DNA from: Oceanobacillus zhaokaii
GTDB lineage: Bacteria; Bacillota; Bacilli; Bacillales; Amphibacillaceae
Length of the DNA: 64,000 nt
Reading direction: 5' to 3'
NCBI RefSeq assembly: GCF_003352005.1
Contig: NZ_CP024848.1
Location: 1,311,001 to 1,375,000, forward strand
The notes below the pieces were generated by a model that saw nothing but the letters and a program-made list of their open reading frames with translations, did not search any database and was not told the origin of the DNA. Position 1 is the first letter of the stretch. Each line of letters opens with the position of its first letter. Of this stretch, positions 18,217 to 25,783 are shown one piece after another. A program made the position numbers and the translations under genes.

Positions 18217-18891
18217 ATGAAGTTAACGATTCTGCATATTGAGGATGACCAGGAAATCGGTTCATGGGTAAGCGGATTTCTAACGGATCTTGGATATGAA
18301 GTTATTTGGCTACCTTCTGGAAATGATGCTATGAAATATATGGAAAAAACGGACCTTGTTATTTTAGATATTATGCTGCCAGGTTTAGATGGATATACGG
18401 TCGGTCAGCGTCTGAAGCAGAAGTTTCCGAATACACCGATCATGATGCTGTCAGCGAGAACCTCTATGGAAGATAAGTTGCAGGGTCTCACCTTCGCGGA
18501 TGATTATATGACAAAGCCGTATCATCCCGATGAGTTAGTTGCTCGTATTCAAGTACTAGTAAGACGGTTGGGTGTTATTTCCTCAGAAACGATCGAGGTA
18601 AAGCATTTACGAATTGATCAGAAGGCAAATCGCATCGTCAATTCAATTTCCAAGGAAGATATCATGTTAACGGGGAAACAATTTCATATATTTATGTATT
18701 TGGCAGACCATTTGGATCAGATATTAACTAAAAAGCAAATATACGAAGCAGTGTGGAAAGACACATACATAGAAGGGGATAAAACATTAATGGTTCACAT
18801 TCGCCATTTACGTGAAAAGATTGAGATTGATCCAAGCCGTCCCCAAATCATTGAAACAATTCGTGGTATTGGTTATAGGATGAAATCATGA
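18217..18891 (+). CDS. OmpR/PhoB-type response regulator
   Basis: 224 residues. The receiver domain has the acidic pair EDD near residue 9, phospho-acceptor Asp in LVILDIMLPGLDG (near 50), Thr/Ser at MLSAR and Lys in DDYMTKPY. The usual LGADDY is shortened to TFADDY. A winged-helix DNA-binding domain fills residues about 125-224 (LTGKQFHIFMYLADH, KDTYIEGDKTLMVHIRHLREKIE, IRGIGYRM). GAGGAGG is 7 nt before ATG 18217, better placed than the TTG one codon earlier. It overlaps the sensor kinase by ATGA. The target genes are unknown; the adjacent membrane protein genes are candidates. Confidence 0.9.
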   Translation: MKLTILHIEDDQEIGSWVSGFLTDLGYEVIWLPSGNDAMKYMEKTDLVILDIMLPGLDGYTVGQRLKQKFPNTPIMMLSARTSMEDKLQGLTFADDYMTKPYHPDELVARIQVLVRRLGVISSETIEVKHLRIDQKANRIVNSISKEDIMLTGKQFHIFMYLADHLDQILTKKQIYEAVWKDTYIEGDKTLMVHIRHLREKIEIDPSRPQIIETIRGIGYRMKS

Positions 18892-20291
18892 ACATCCTAC
18901 AATCTCTAATGGCTAGATATTTGTTGCTTATTCTATTTGCGCTCGTACTTATTCCTCTCATTCCAGCAGTTTACTATTCCTCAAATATTCTATTTAATAA
19001 TAAATTGTATGATACGCAGGAATTGGAAGAGCTATGGAAACAGTCAGCTGCTGCATTAGATAGCCAAGAACCAGAGGTTATTGCTCATCGTCTTCAATCG
19101 ATAAAAAATAAGTATCCCGGTGCTGAGGTTTTTTGGATAAATGGACAAGGCGAGTCGAAATTTATTGAGGATCGGCCTGCAGGTATTCCAGAAAACTGGA
19201 CGTTTGCTGATTCACTTGAATTTATGGAAGAAAGAAAATTCTATGTGGATACGTTCTTGCAAGATAGAGAACCCCAAGATATATATACTACTACTGCATT
19301 AATAGGAAATGATCCGAAGCAGGGGATAATGGTCCTCCAGATGGCTATATCTAAAACAAATATTGGCAGTTTAGCTATCGACTATTTATTTATAGCATTC
19401 TTCCTATTCGTAAGCGGATCTTTTCTCGTAATTTCTTGGTTATTCTTCATTAACATACGTAAACGGCTTATCAAGCTTGAGTTAGCCATGTCTCGCCCTG
19501 ACGATGAGGGGATTCCAGATGAGGTAGTGATTAAGAAAATGGATGAGATTGGTAAGCTGGAAGGTGCTTTTAACGAGATGATCAGCCAATTGAAAAGTAG
19601 CAGGGAGATAGAGCAAAAGGAAGAGAATCTTAGAAAGCAGCTGATCGCAAATATATCTCATGATTTAAGGACACCTTTAACGGTCATTAGACAGCATGTA
19701 TATTCCGCAAAGAATGCCACAGCATCCCCTAAGGGAAATGAATCACTGCAAATTGTTGAAAACAAATTAGGGGATATGGATAAAATGATCAATAATCTTT
19801 TATCCTATACATTACTCTCGGCTGGTAAACATCCAATCAATATAAAAGAAACGGATATATTAGATGAGGTCCGGAAAGTTATTGCGGAATGGTATCCGAT
19901 ATTTGAGGAACATCGGTTTGTAATAGATATTGATTTAGCGGAAAAGTCACTAATATGGAAAGTAGACCCTATTTGGTTCAAAAGTATTTTGGATAACCTC
20001 ATTCAAAATGTCATTAGGCATGCTCGTTCAGGACGATATATTGGAATTAAAACGATTGAACGCCATGGATCCACCTTCATTGTTATAAAGGATAAGGGAG
20101 AAGGGTTTGAACATGAATCAGAGGATAAGGGTGTTGGAATTGGACTCTCCATCGTTTCTCTCATGATAAAGGAAATGAAATTAGATTGGGACATTTCCAC
20201 ATCTTCAGCGGGAACCTGCATTTATGTTGGCAGTAAAAAAGTAATCCAAGATTTGAAACTTAAACAAATCTTTAACTTGAGGTCACCTTAA
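18888..20291 (+). CDS. Membrane sensor histidine kinase
   Basis: 467 residues. A first membrane helix (about 10-30), an extracytoplasmic sensing region of about 130 residues, a second helix (about 165-187), HAMP-like linker, the H-box NISHDLRTPLTVIRQH (phospho-His near 257) and an HATPase domain with N-box NLIQNVIRHA, G1 KDKGEGF and G2 GVGIGLSIV. It pairs with the response regulator through an ATGA overlap. The sensing region shows no known domain by eye. The downstream 20350 gene begins 58 nt later and may be co-transcribed. Confidence 0.9.
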   Translation: MNILQSLMARYLLLILFALVLIPLIPAVYYSSNILFNNKLYDTQELEELWKQSAAALDSQEPEVIAHRLQSIKNKYPGAEVFWINGQGESKFIEDRPAGIPENWTFADSLEFMEERKFYVDTFLQDREPQDIYTTTALIGNDPKQGIMVLQMAISKTNIGSLAIDYLFIAFFLFVSGSFLVISWLFFINIRKRLIKLELAMSRPDDEGIPDEVVIKKMDEIGKLEGAFNEMISQLKSSREIEQKEENLRKQLIANISHDLRTPLTVIRQHVYSAKNATASPKGNESLQIVENKLGDMDKMINNLLSYTLLSAGKHPINIKETDILDEVRKVIAEWYPIFEEHRFVIDIDLAEKSLIWKVDPIWFKSILDNLIQNVIRHARSGRYIGIKTIERHGSTFIVIKDKGEGFEHESEDKGVGIGLSIVSLMIKEMKLDWDISTSSAGTCIYVGSKKVIQDLKLKQIFNLRSP

Positions 20292-20349
20292 TGAACATCT
20301 TTGCAGTATATCCTTTCTATTAATAACATTTAGAAAGGATTGTGTTCAA

Positions 20350-21417
20350 ATGGAGATAGGTACTCAAAAATTAGAAAACAAACGGGGGAAACACATAATT
20401 AAGTGGTATTCCTGGATTGGATATGCCATTTTATTTTGGTCCGTAATCTATGGAAGCATGAATATTTACTGGTTACTGGGCGGGAAAGGATATCCCTTTA
20501 TACAGGAGGAGGGAACTGGGGTCTTTTCAGCTTTATTCACCTATTTGCCAGTTCAAGCAGGCAGCGCCGTTTTTTGTGTGCTTTGTATTCTGGGAATATT
20601 TTTTAGTTTAGCAATGCATCAGCAGTGGGGGAGAATGGTACCGCCTCGGCTCATCATCGTATTTTCATGGGGCCTTGCGATTTTCTTACTACTGTTTATC
20701 ACTGATTACAGATTAATTGCTTCCATAGCTTATGCTTTCTTGCTTAAGTTTCCCTATAGCTGGCAGATTTTGAATCAAGTTGCTTGTCTTATTGGCGGTT
20801 TATTGTGGGTATTTGCCGTTATTTCTTACCAGCGTAAAGTGCGTAATGCTTGCAGGGATTGTGGAAGAAAAGAAAAGGCTAAACCATTTGTTTTAATAAA
20901 ATGGGCGAAGTGGCTAACCTATACCGCGGCTATTGCTCCACTGCCATATGCGATAACAAGATTTTCCTGGGCATTGGGGATACCTCTAGGTGTTGAGCGA
21001 CAAATGTTAGAGGATTTTGCAAAAGTGAATCCAATGGCAACTTTAACGGAATGGGTCTTTGGAGGATTATGTATTGGTGGCGGACTTTTAACTCTCGGAT
21101 TAATTCAGAAATGGGGAGAAGTCTTTCCTAATTGGTTTCCTCTCTTTGGGGGCAAGAGAGTGCCGGTTCTGATGGCCGTTATTCCTGCATCGATAGTAGC
21201 GATTGCATTGACATCTGCTGGTTTTATTTTTGCTTTTGGTTTTTTGGCGGTAGCACTCCAGCTTGTTCCGGCTGAGGGAATGGTTTTAAGTGAAATTGTC
21301 GGAACAATCGGCCCGACGCTTTCTTGGATGCCCTGGGGAGCAGCATTAGGACTTAGTACGGTTTCCTATTATTACCGACGGCGCGGGCAATGTGATTACT
21401 GTGGTAGAAATGACTAG
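20350..21417 (+). CDS. Multi-pass membrane protein with two CxxCGR motifs, unknown function
   Basis: 355 residues, about eight membrane helices. The protein looks built of two halves. Each ends with an exposed cysteine pair: NACRDCGRKE near residue 170 and GQCDYCGRND at the C-terminus. Each half also has a tryptophan-glycine segment before a basic/proline stretch (QQWGRMVPPR; QKWGEVFPNW). The two CxxC motifs together could bind one zinc or iron ion or act as a redox pair. The second half resembles the membrane protein at 17215. It follows the sensor kinase by 58 nt with an AAAGG ribosome site. Its closeness to the two-component system suggests co-regulation or accessory sensing; no function is known to me. 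Confidence 0.75.
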   Translation: MEIGTQKLENKRGKHIIKWYSWIGYAILFWSVIYGSMNIYWLLGGKGYPFIQEEGTGVFSALFTYLPVQAGSAVFCVLCILGIFFSLAMHQQWGRMVPPRLIIVFSWGLAIFLLLFITDYRLIASIAYAFLLKFPYSWQILNQVACLIGGLLWVFAVISYQRKVRNACRDCGRKEKAKPFVLIKWAKWLTYTAAIAPLPYAITRFSWALGIPLGVERQMLEDFAKVNPMATLTEWVFGGLCIGGGLLTLGLIQKWGEVFPNWFPLFGGKRVPVLMAVIPASIVAIALTSAGFIFAFGFLAVALQLVPAEGMVLSEIVGTIGPTLSWMPWGAALGLSTVSYYYRRRGQCDYCGRND

Positions 21418-21498
21418 TAACGACAAAGGGAATGTAATAGTTTGGAATTCCTGCAACTATATGGGTGGCTAGATTCTCAGACAAAGGAAGTGCTTATT

Positions 21499-21590
21499 GC
21501 AGATAGAAAGGTTAAAACTTTCTATCTGCATAAGTGCAACTCCATAAAACAAAATGGCACCCAGTTTTATTATGTCACTTTTTGTTAAAC
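21499..21590 (+). repeat. Two-hairpin repeat, copy 3 (divergent)
   Basis: First stem has changed arms (GCAGATAGAAAG/CTTTCTATCTGC) but is still perfectly paired. The linker ATAAGTGCAACT is kept. The second stem is replaced by CATAAAAC/GTTTTATTATG. The compensatory arm change implies the stem, not its sequence, is conserved. Confidence 0.65.
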
Positions 21591-21679
21591 TACACTAAAT
21601 AGTTGTAAAATCTTGCATTCTCCAAAACTAAAGTTAAAATATTAAATAGAATTGCGTCAATAATGAAAGCATTTTACGT

Positions 21680-21766
21680 GGTAGGTAAGAAAGTATACAC
21701 TTTCTTACTACATAAGTGTAACTAAGGTTGTCACAGAAAGGCTTGGTTAAACCTTAGTTTTCTAAT
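21680..21766 (+). repeat. Two-hairpin repeat, copy 4
   Basis: GTAAGAAAG/CTTTCTTAC stem, ATAAGTGTAACTAAGG linker, a weakened second stem (TTGTCACAGAAAGGCTTGG) and the end TTAGTTTTCTAA. It ends about 20 nt before the ribosome site of the MBL hydrolase gene. The 21418-21793 gap is almost wholly made of copies 3 and 4. Confidence 0.8.
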
Positions 21767-21793
21767 TATTTGGGGAGATGGAAAAGAGGAAAT

Positions 21794-22729
21794 ATGATGC
21801 TGATTAATATTACGGAAAATATCGATAAACTAGTAATTCAATTTCCAGGTGGAATGGGGGAATTAAATAGTTATTTGTTTAAGGGAGAAAATGGCTATAC
21901 GGTAGTGGATACAGGCGTCTATTCTGATCAAGCAATCGAAATATGGAACCAGGTTCTCACAAGTGGAATAAAAGTTGAAAAAGTAGTTTTGACACATACA
22001 CATCAAGATCATATCGGGATTGCCAAGTGGTTTCAGGAACAAATTCATGTGCCAGTGATTGTCTCTAAAATGGGCTACGAGGAGATGAAGCTTAATCGAA
22101 GGCCTAAATTTGTGGAGGAGTTTAAAGATTTACTACTTGCACATGGTGCACCTGGTATTCCAGAAAATATGCGAAATCAGTCCTTTATCTATGATTTTGA
22201 ACCAGATGGATTTTTCGAAAATCATGAGCAGATTATGCTTGGAAATGATACATATGAAACGGTTTGGACTCCGGGACATGCGCCAGATCATTACTGCTTT
22301 TATAATCGAAAAAAAAGGATAATGGTCATTGGTGATCATGTGCTAAAGGGAATCTCACCTGTGATTGGGCTATGGTCTGGGATAGAAGCAAATCCATTAA
22401 AGGAATATCGTAATTCTTTAGATCTGATAAAAGATTATCCGACAGACATTGCATTACCAGGACATGGAGAGCTAATTCATAATTTATCTGAGCGGGTAGG
22501 GGAATTGGAAGAACGTCACCAACAACGTTTAGAGCAAGTATTGGCATTGGTTATGCAGGAAGGAAAATCTGCTTACGATATATGTATGGAAATTTATGGG
22601 ACCCTAAATATAATCATTTATCTTAGTCCATTTATGTCCTGTCTCACCCGCTTAATTTATTTGGAATCAATCGGAAAAGTATATAGGAAAGAAGTAAATG
22701 GAAAGTTTCTATTCCGTGCAAATAGCTGA
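21794..22729 (+). CDS. MBL-fold metallo-hydrolase
   Basis: About 311 residues. Metal-binding motif HTHQDH at residues 68-73, further ligands at GHAPDH and GDH, and LPGHG near residue 230. The C-terminal ~80 residues form a helical extension (QQRLEQVLALVMQEGKSAYDI) seen in hydrolases of the glyoxalase II/YqjP-like group. Substrate is unknown. AGAGGA at 21785-21790 favours ATG 21797 or 21794 over a TTG at 21770. It stands between repeats and the ribokinase gene (34-nt gap), so it could be in the same transcript as rbsK. Confidence 0.85.
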   Translation: MMLINITENIDKLVIQFPGGMGELNSYLFKGENGYTVVDTGVYSDQAIEIWNQVLTSGIKVEKVVLTHTHQDHIGIAKWFQEQIHVPVIVSKMGYEEMKLNRRPKFVEEFKDLLLAHGAPGIPENMRNQSFIYDFEPDGFFENHEQIMLGNDTYETVWTPGHAPDHYCFYNRKKRIMVIGDHVLKGISPVIGLWSGIEANPLKEYRNSLDLIKDYPTDIALPGHGELIHNLSERVGELEERHQQRLEQVLALVMQEGKSAYDICMEIYGTLNIIIYLSPFMSCLTRLIYLESIGKVYRKEVNGKFLFRANS

Positions 22730-22763
22730 TATTAATTATTACATATAAGGTGGTGCATGTAGA

Positions 22764-23651
22764 ATGCAAAGAATCCCAGCAGTTTGTGTAGTTGGAAGCT
22801 TGAATATGGATTTAACGATAACAACAAAGAAAATGCCCAAACAAGGTGAAACGGTGATTGGTGAAGGCTTTGAAACCTACCCAGGTGGTAAAGGAGCCAA
22901 TCAAGCCGTAGCAGCTGCACGAGTAGGTGCAAAAGTAACGATGATTGGTGCAGTTGGAACCGATACTTTCGGTAATTCGCTGCTGGAAAATCTTTCACAA
23001 GAAGGGATTAATGTAGAGGGAATAAGCAAGATCTCTGATGTAGCTACAGGTGTTGCCAGCATAATAATGTCGGATCATGATAATCGCATCATTGTTGCCT
23101 CTGGTGCGAATGCATATGTTACGCCAACACTAATTGATCAGCATCGAGAGCACATCTATAATAGTGATATTGTGTTAGTTCAATTAGAAACACCGATAGA
23201 TGCGATTGTACGCACAATGGAAATTGCAAATGAATACGATATACCTGTTATTGTAAACCCTGCTCCATTCCGAGAGCTGCCAGAAGCTATTCTTACCGGC
23301 AGTACATTTCTAACCCCAAATGAAATTGAACTTGTAGCAATGAAGCGGCAATCTTTTTCCGATTCTATTCGCGAAAAGATTATCCTTACAAAAGGAGCAG
23401 AAGGGGTTCAGTTTTTTGAAAAAGGAAAGTCAAAAGTTGTGAAAAGTCATAAAGTGAAAGTGGCAGATACAACTGGTGCGGGAGATACATTTAATGGTGC
23501 ATTAGCAGCCCAGCTTGGGAGTGGAGTCCTGCTTGCTGATGCTGTTAACTATGCTAATGCAGCTGCCGCTCTATCTGTAACGAAACTTGGTGCACAGAGT
23601 GGGATGCCTACCGATGAAGAAGTTAAACAATTCCTAAAAAATAACGAATAG
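22764..23651 (+). CDS. rbsK: Ribokinase
   Basis: 295 residues, PfkB family. The substrate motif GGKGANQAVAAARVG lies near residues 36-50 and the catalytic DTTGAGDTFNGAL near 232-244, with VNPAP between. It phosphorylates D-ribose to ribose-5-phosphate. The next gene is a nucleoside hydrolase 16 nt away, so ribose released from nucleosides is probably the substrate, not ribose from an Rbs transporter, none of which is present. The AAGGTGG site is 10 nt before the ATG. Confidence 0.92.
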   Translation: MQRIPAVCVVGSLNMDLTITTKKMPKQGETVIGEGFETYPGGKGANQAVAAARVGAKVTMIGAVGTDTFGNSLLENLSQEGINVEGISKISDVATGVASIIMSDHDNRIIVASGANAYVTPTLIDQHREHIYNSDIVLVQLETPIDAIVRTMEIANEYDIPVIVNPAPFRELPEAILTGSTFLTPNEIELVAMKRQSFSDSIREKIILTKGAEGVQFFEKGKSKVVKSHKVKVADTTGAGDTFNGALAAQLGSGVLLADAVNYANAAAALSVTKLGAQSGMPTDEEVKQFLKNNE

Positions 23652-23666
23652 ATAAGGAAGAAAAAA

Positions 23667-24608
23667 ATGGAAAAAATTATTCTCGACGTAGATACAGGGA
23701 TAGATGATGCACTTGCGATTTTACTTGCAGTTGAAAGTGGACGATTTGATATACTAGGAATTACAGCTGTAAATGGAAATGTTCCACTTGATTATGTGAT
23801 TAAAAATACGAAGAAGGTATTGAAACACACTGGAAAGGAATCAATCAATGTGTATAAAGGTGCTAGTCGTCCAATTTTGATTGAACCGTTTCATGAATAT
23901 AGTGTGCATGGAAATGATGGAATCGGTGGTGCTTTAAGCTCCATTGAAGTAGATTCAGATGATGTTGCAGATATGTTTGCTCCAGATTTTATTATTGAAC
24001 AGGCAGAAAGACACCAAGGAGAACTGACTCTAATTATGGTAGGACCATTAACAAATCTCGCATTAGCACTTAGGAAAGAACCGAGATTAGCAAAATGGAT
24101 CAAACAAGTAGTTGTAATGGGTGGGCTTGTTTCTGAAGCTGGAAAAGGAAATACATTACCAACATCCGAATTTAATATGTATGCGGATGCTGAGGCTGCG
24201 AAAATGGTTTTCCATTCTGGTATTCCATTAAAACTAGTCAGCTTAGATGTTACAAAGAAAACATTCCTTACTAGTGAGGACATTGAGAAGCTAAAGGGAA
24301 CGCATTATTATGATTTTGTCAAAGAATGTACGGCAGTATATCGGAAATATAGTGAAGAGAATTATGGAGTAAATGGATGTGCCCTTCATGATCCATTAAC
24401 AGTTGGTGTAGTTTTAGATCCAACACTAGTTACAACAGCATCATACTTTGTAGATATCGAAACAAAGAGCGAATTAAGCTATGGACAAACGATCTGTGAC
24501 TTTGGAAATTTATGGAATAAAGAGCCGAACGTTGAAATTTGTCTTGATGTTGATTCTGAGCGGTTTATTTCCATGTTTATTGATACATTAAAAAATACGA
24601 TTAATTAA
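23667..24608 (+). CDS. Nucleoside hydrolase, IunH/RihB family
   Basis: 313 residues, full length. The calcium and ribose site DVDTGIDDA is at residues 7-15. VMGGLV, EFNMYADAEAAKMVFHSGIPL and the C-terminal HDPLTVGVVLDPTL with the catalytic His are present. It hydrolyses ribonucleosides to base plus ribose. It is coupled to rbsK, giving a two-step route into ribose-5-phosphate; released purines could feed xpt-pbuX further on. It is a paralog of the truncated gene at the window start. Exact base preference cannot be read. Confidence 0.92.
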   Translation: MEKIILDVDTGIDDALAILLAVESGRFDILGITAVNGNVPLDYVIKNTKKVLKHTGKESINVYKGASRPILIEPFHEYSVHGNDGIGGALSSIEVDSDDVADMFAPDFIIEQAERHQGELTLIMVGPLTNLALALRKEPRLAKWIKQVVVMGGLVSEAGKGNTLPTSEFNMYADAEAAKMVFHSGIPLKLVSLDVTKKTFLTSEDIEKLKGTHYYDFVKECTAVYRKYSEENYGVNGCALHDPLTVGVVLDPTLVTTASYFVDIETKSELSYGQTICDFGNLWNKEPNVEICLDVDSERFISMFIDTLKNTIN

Positions 24609-24683
24609 TTGAATGTCATATCTCGTACACTTATAATATAAATATTTGGAGTTTGAAAGTATAATAAAGAAGAAGGTAATCCG

Positions 24684-25298
24684 ATGAATTTTGTATCAAT
24701 AGATTTTGAAACAGCAAATGAAAAACGATATAGTCCATGTGCAATCGGTATTGTTGTTGCAAATGAAAAGGGAATTATTGACGAATTTTACAGCTTGATT
24801 AACCCATTAATGCCGTTTAATTCTAATAATATTTATGTGCATGGGATTACGGAACGAGATGTTGAAAATGCGCCAACATTTGCAGAAATTTGGCCAACCT
24901 TAAAGAAATACTTAGATGATAACCTAGTAATAGCTCATAATGCCAGTTTTGATATGAGTGTACTTAGGAGTACATTAGATCATTTTGGTCTATTATATCC
25001 TGAGATGGACTATTTGTGTACGGTAAAGATATCGCAAAAGACCTGGCCACAGCTAGAAAATCATAAATTAAATACACTAGCAGCACATCATGGGATTATA
25101 TTCGAACATCATCATGCATTGGAAGATGCACGAGTCGCTGCAAAAGTGTTCATGAAAGCGATGAAAGAATATCAAACTAATAGGGTGGATAAACTTTTAG
25201 AGAAATGCAATATGAAAATGGGAAGAATTTATGAGCATGGATATTATCCACCAAAAGTAAATCGAGCGAAGCAGAGCAGTAAGATTTATTTTAAATAA
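24684..25298 (+). CDS. DEDDh 3'-5' exonuclease (DnaQ-like)
   Basis: 204 residues. ExoI DFETA with Asp7 and Glu9, ExoII HNASFDMSVL and ExoIII HHALEDARVAAKV with the His of the DEDDh class. It is the stand-alone form of the DNA polymerase III epsilon exonuclease fold. The C-terminal ~35 residues are basic and may bind nucleic acid. It is probably involved in DNA repair or RNA processing. GAAGG precedes the ATG. Single gene. Confidence 0.88.
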   Translation: MNFVSIDFETANEKRYSPCAIGIVVANEKGIIDEFYSLINPLMPFNSNNIYVHGITERDVENAPTFAEIWPTLKKYLDDNLVIAHNASFDMSVLRSTLDHFGLLYPEMDYLCTVKISQKTWPQLENHKLNTLAAHHGIIFEHHHALEDARVAAKVFMKAMKEYQTNRVDKLLEKCNMKMGRIYEHGYYPPKVNRAKQSSKIYFK

Positions 25299-25324
25299 TT
25301 ATCTGAAGTAAAAAATAGATGTAA

Positions 25325-25367
25325 AGTAACCCAAGTCTAGAAATACAAAATCAGGACTTGGGTTACT
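25325..25367. terminator. Convergent terminator
   Basis: 13-bp perfect stem AGTAACCCAAGTC/GACTTGGGTTACT with a 17-nt loop, between the exonuclease gene and the convergent small ORF. The small ORF stop codon lies inside its right arm, so the hairpin may serve both directions. Confidence 0.75.
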
Positions 25368-25527
25368 CATAGTACCTTTTTTCAACGAATAACAAGATAA
25401 ACGTTGCCAGCGGACCGGTAAATAAAGATAGAAGAAACCAATTTAGACCGCTCCTGTTTTTCCCCTGTGCCAATCCTGCATTAATCAATGCTAATGTGCC
25501 CCAACCTACAAAATATCCACCTTCCAT
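25363..25527 (-). CDS. Small membrane protein, 54 residues
   Basis: Short ORF on the minus strand with ribosome site AAAGGGGA 6 nt before the ATG at 25527. The product opens with a glycine/alanine-rich hydrophobic stretch (VGWGTLALINAGLAQGKNRS). Then comes a second helix, WFLLSLFTGPLATFILLFVEK (given here by ends: Trp30 to Lys50). This two-helix layout with a charged GKNRSG turn is common among tiny bacterial membrane proteins. It has no known function. Codon use and the good ribosome site support it being real. Confidence 0.65.
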   Translation of the reverse strand: MEGGYFVGWGTLALINAGLAQGKNRSGLNWFLLSLFTGPLATFILLFVEKRYYE

Positions 25528-25683
25528 ATGTAATCCCCTTTGTGATTTGTCATAATAATATCATATTCCTAATTATTACCATATATATTTATAGTTGATA
25601 AAGATATTACTTGCTTAGAATAGATATCTGAAATAAACTAAAATAAAGAAAATTCAGCATGATAATCATCATTGATTTCATTT

Positions 25684-25770
25684 GGTAGTTAAGAAAGCAT
25701 AAAAACTTTCTTAACTACATAAGTGCAACTAAGGCTGTCACCAAAGGCTTGGTGACAACCAAGTTTTCTA
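25684..25770 (+). repeat. Two-hairpin repeat, copy 5 (best preserved)
   Basis: 13-bp perfect stem GTAGTTAAGAAAG/CTTTCTTAACTAC (25685-25697 and 25706-25718), linker ATAAGTGCAACTAAGG, 9-bp stem TGTCACCAA/TTGGTGACA (25736-25744 and 25749-25757). The alternative stem CTTGGT/ACCAAG (25748-25763) excludes the second. It runs into the AAGGAG ribosome site of the next gene. Confidence 0.9.
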
Positions 25771-25783
25771 AGGAGTGGAAAAA

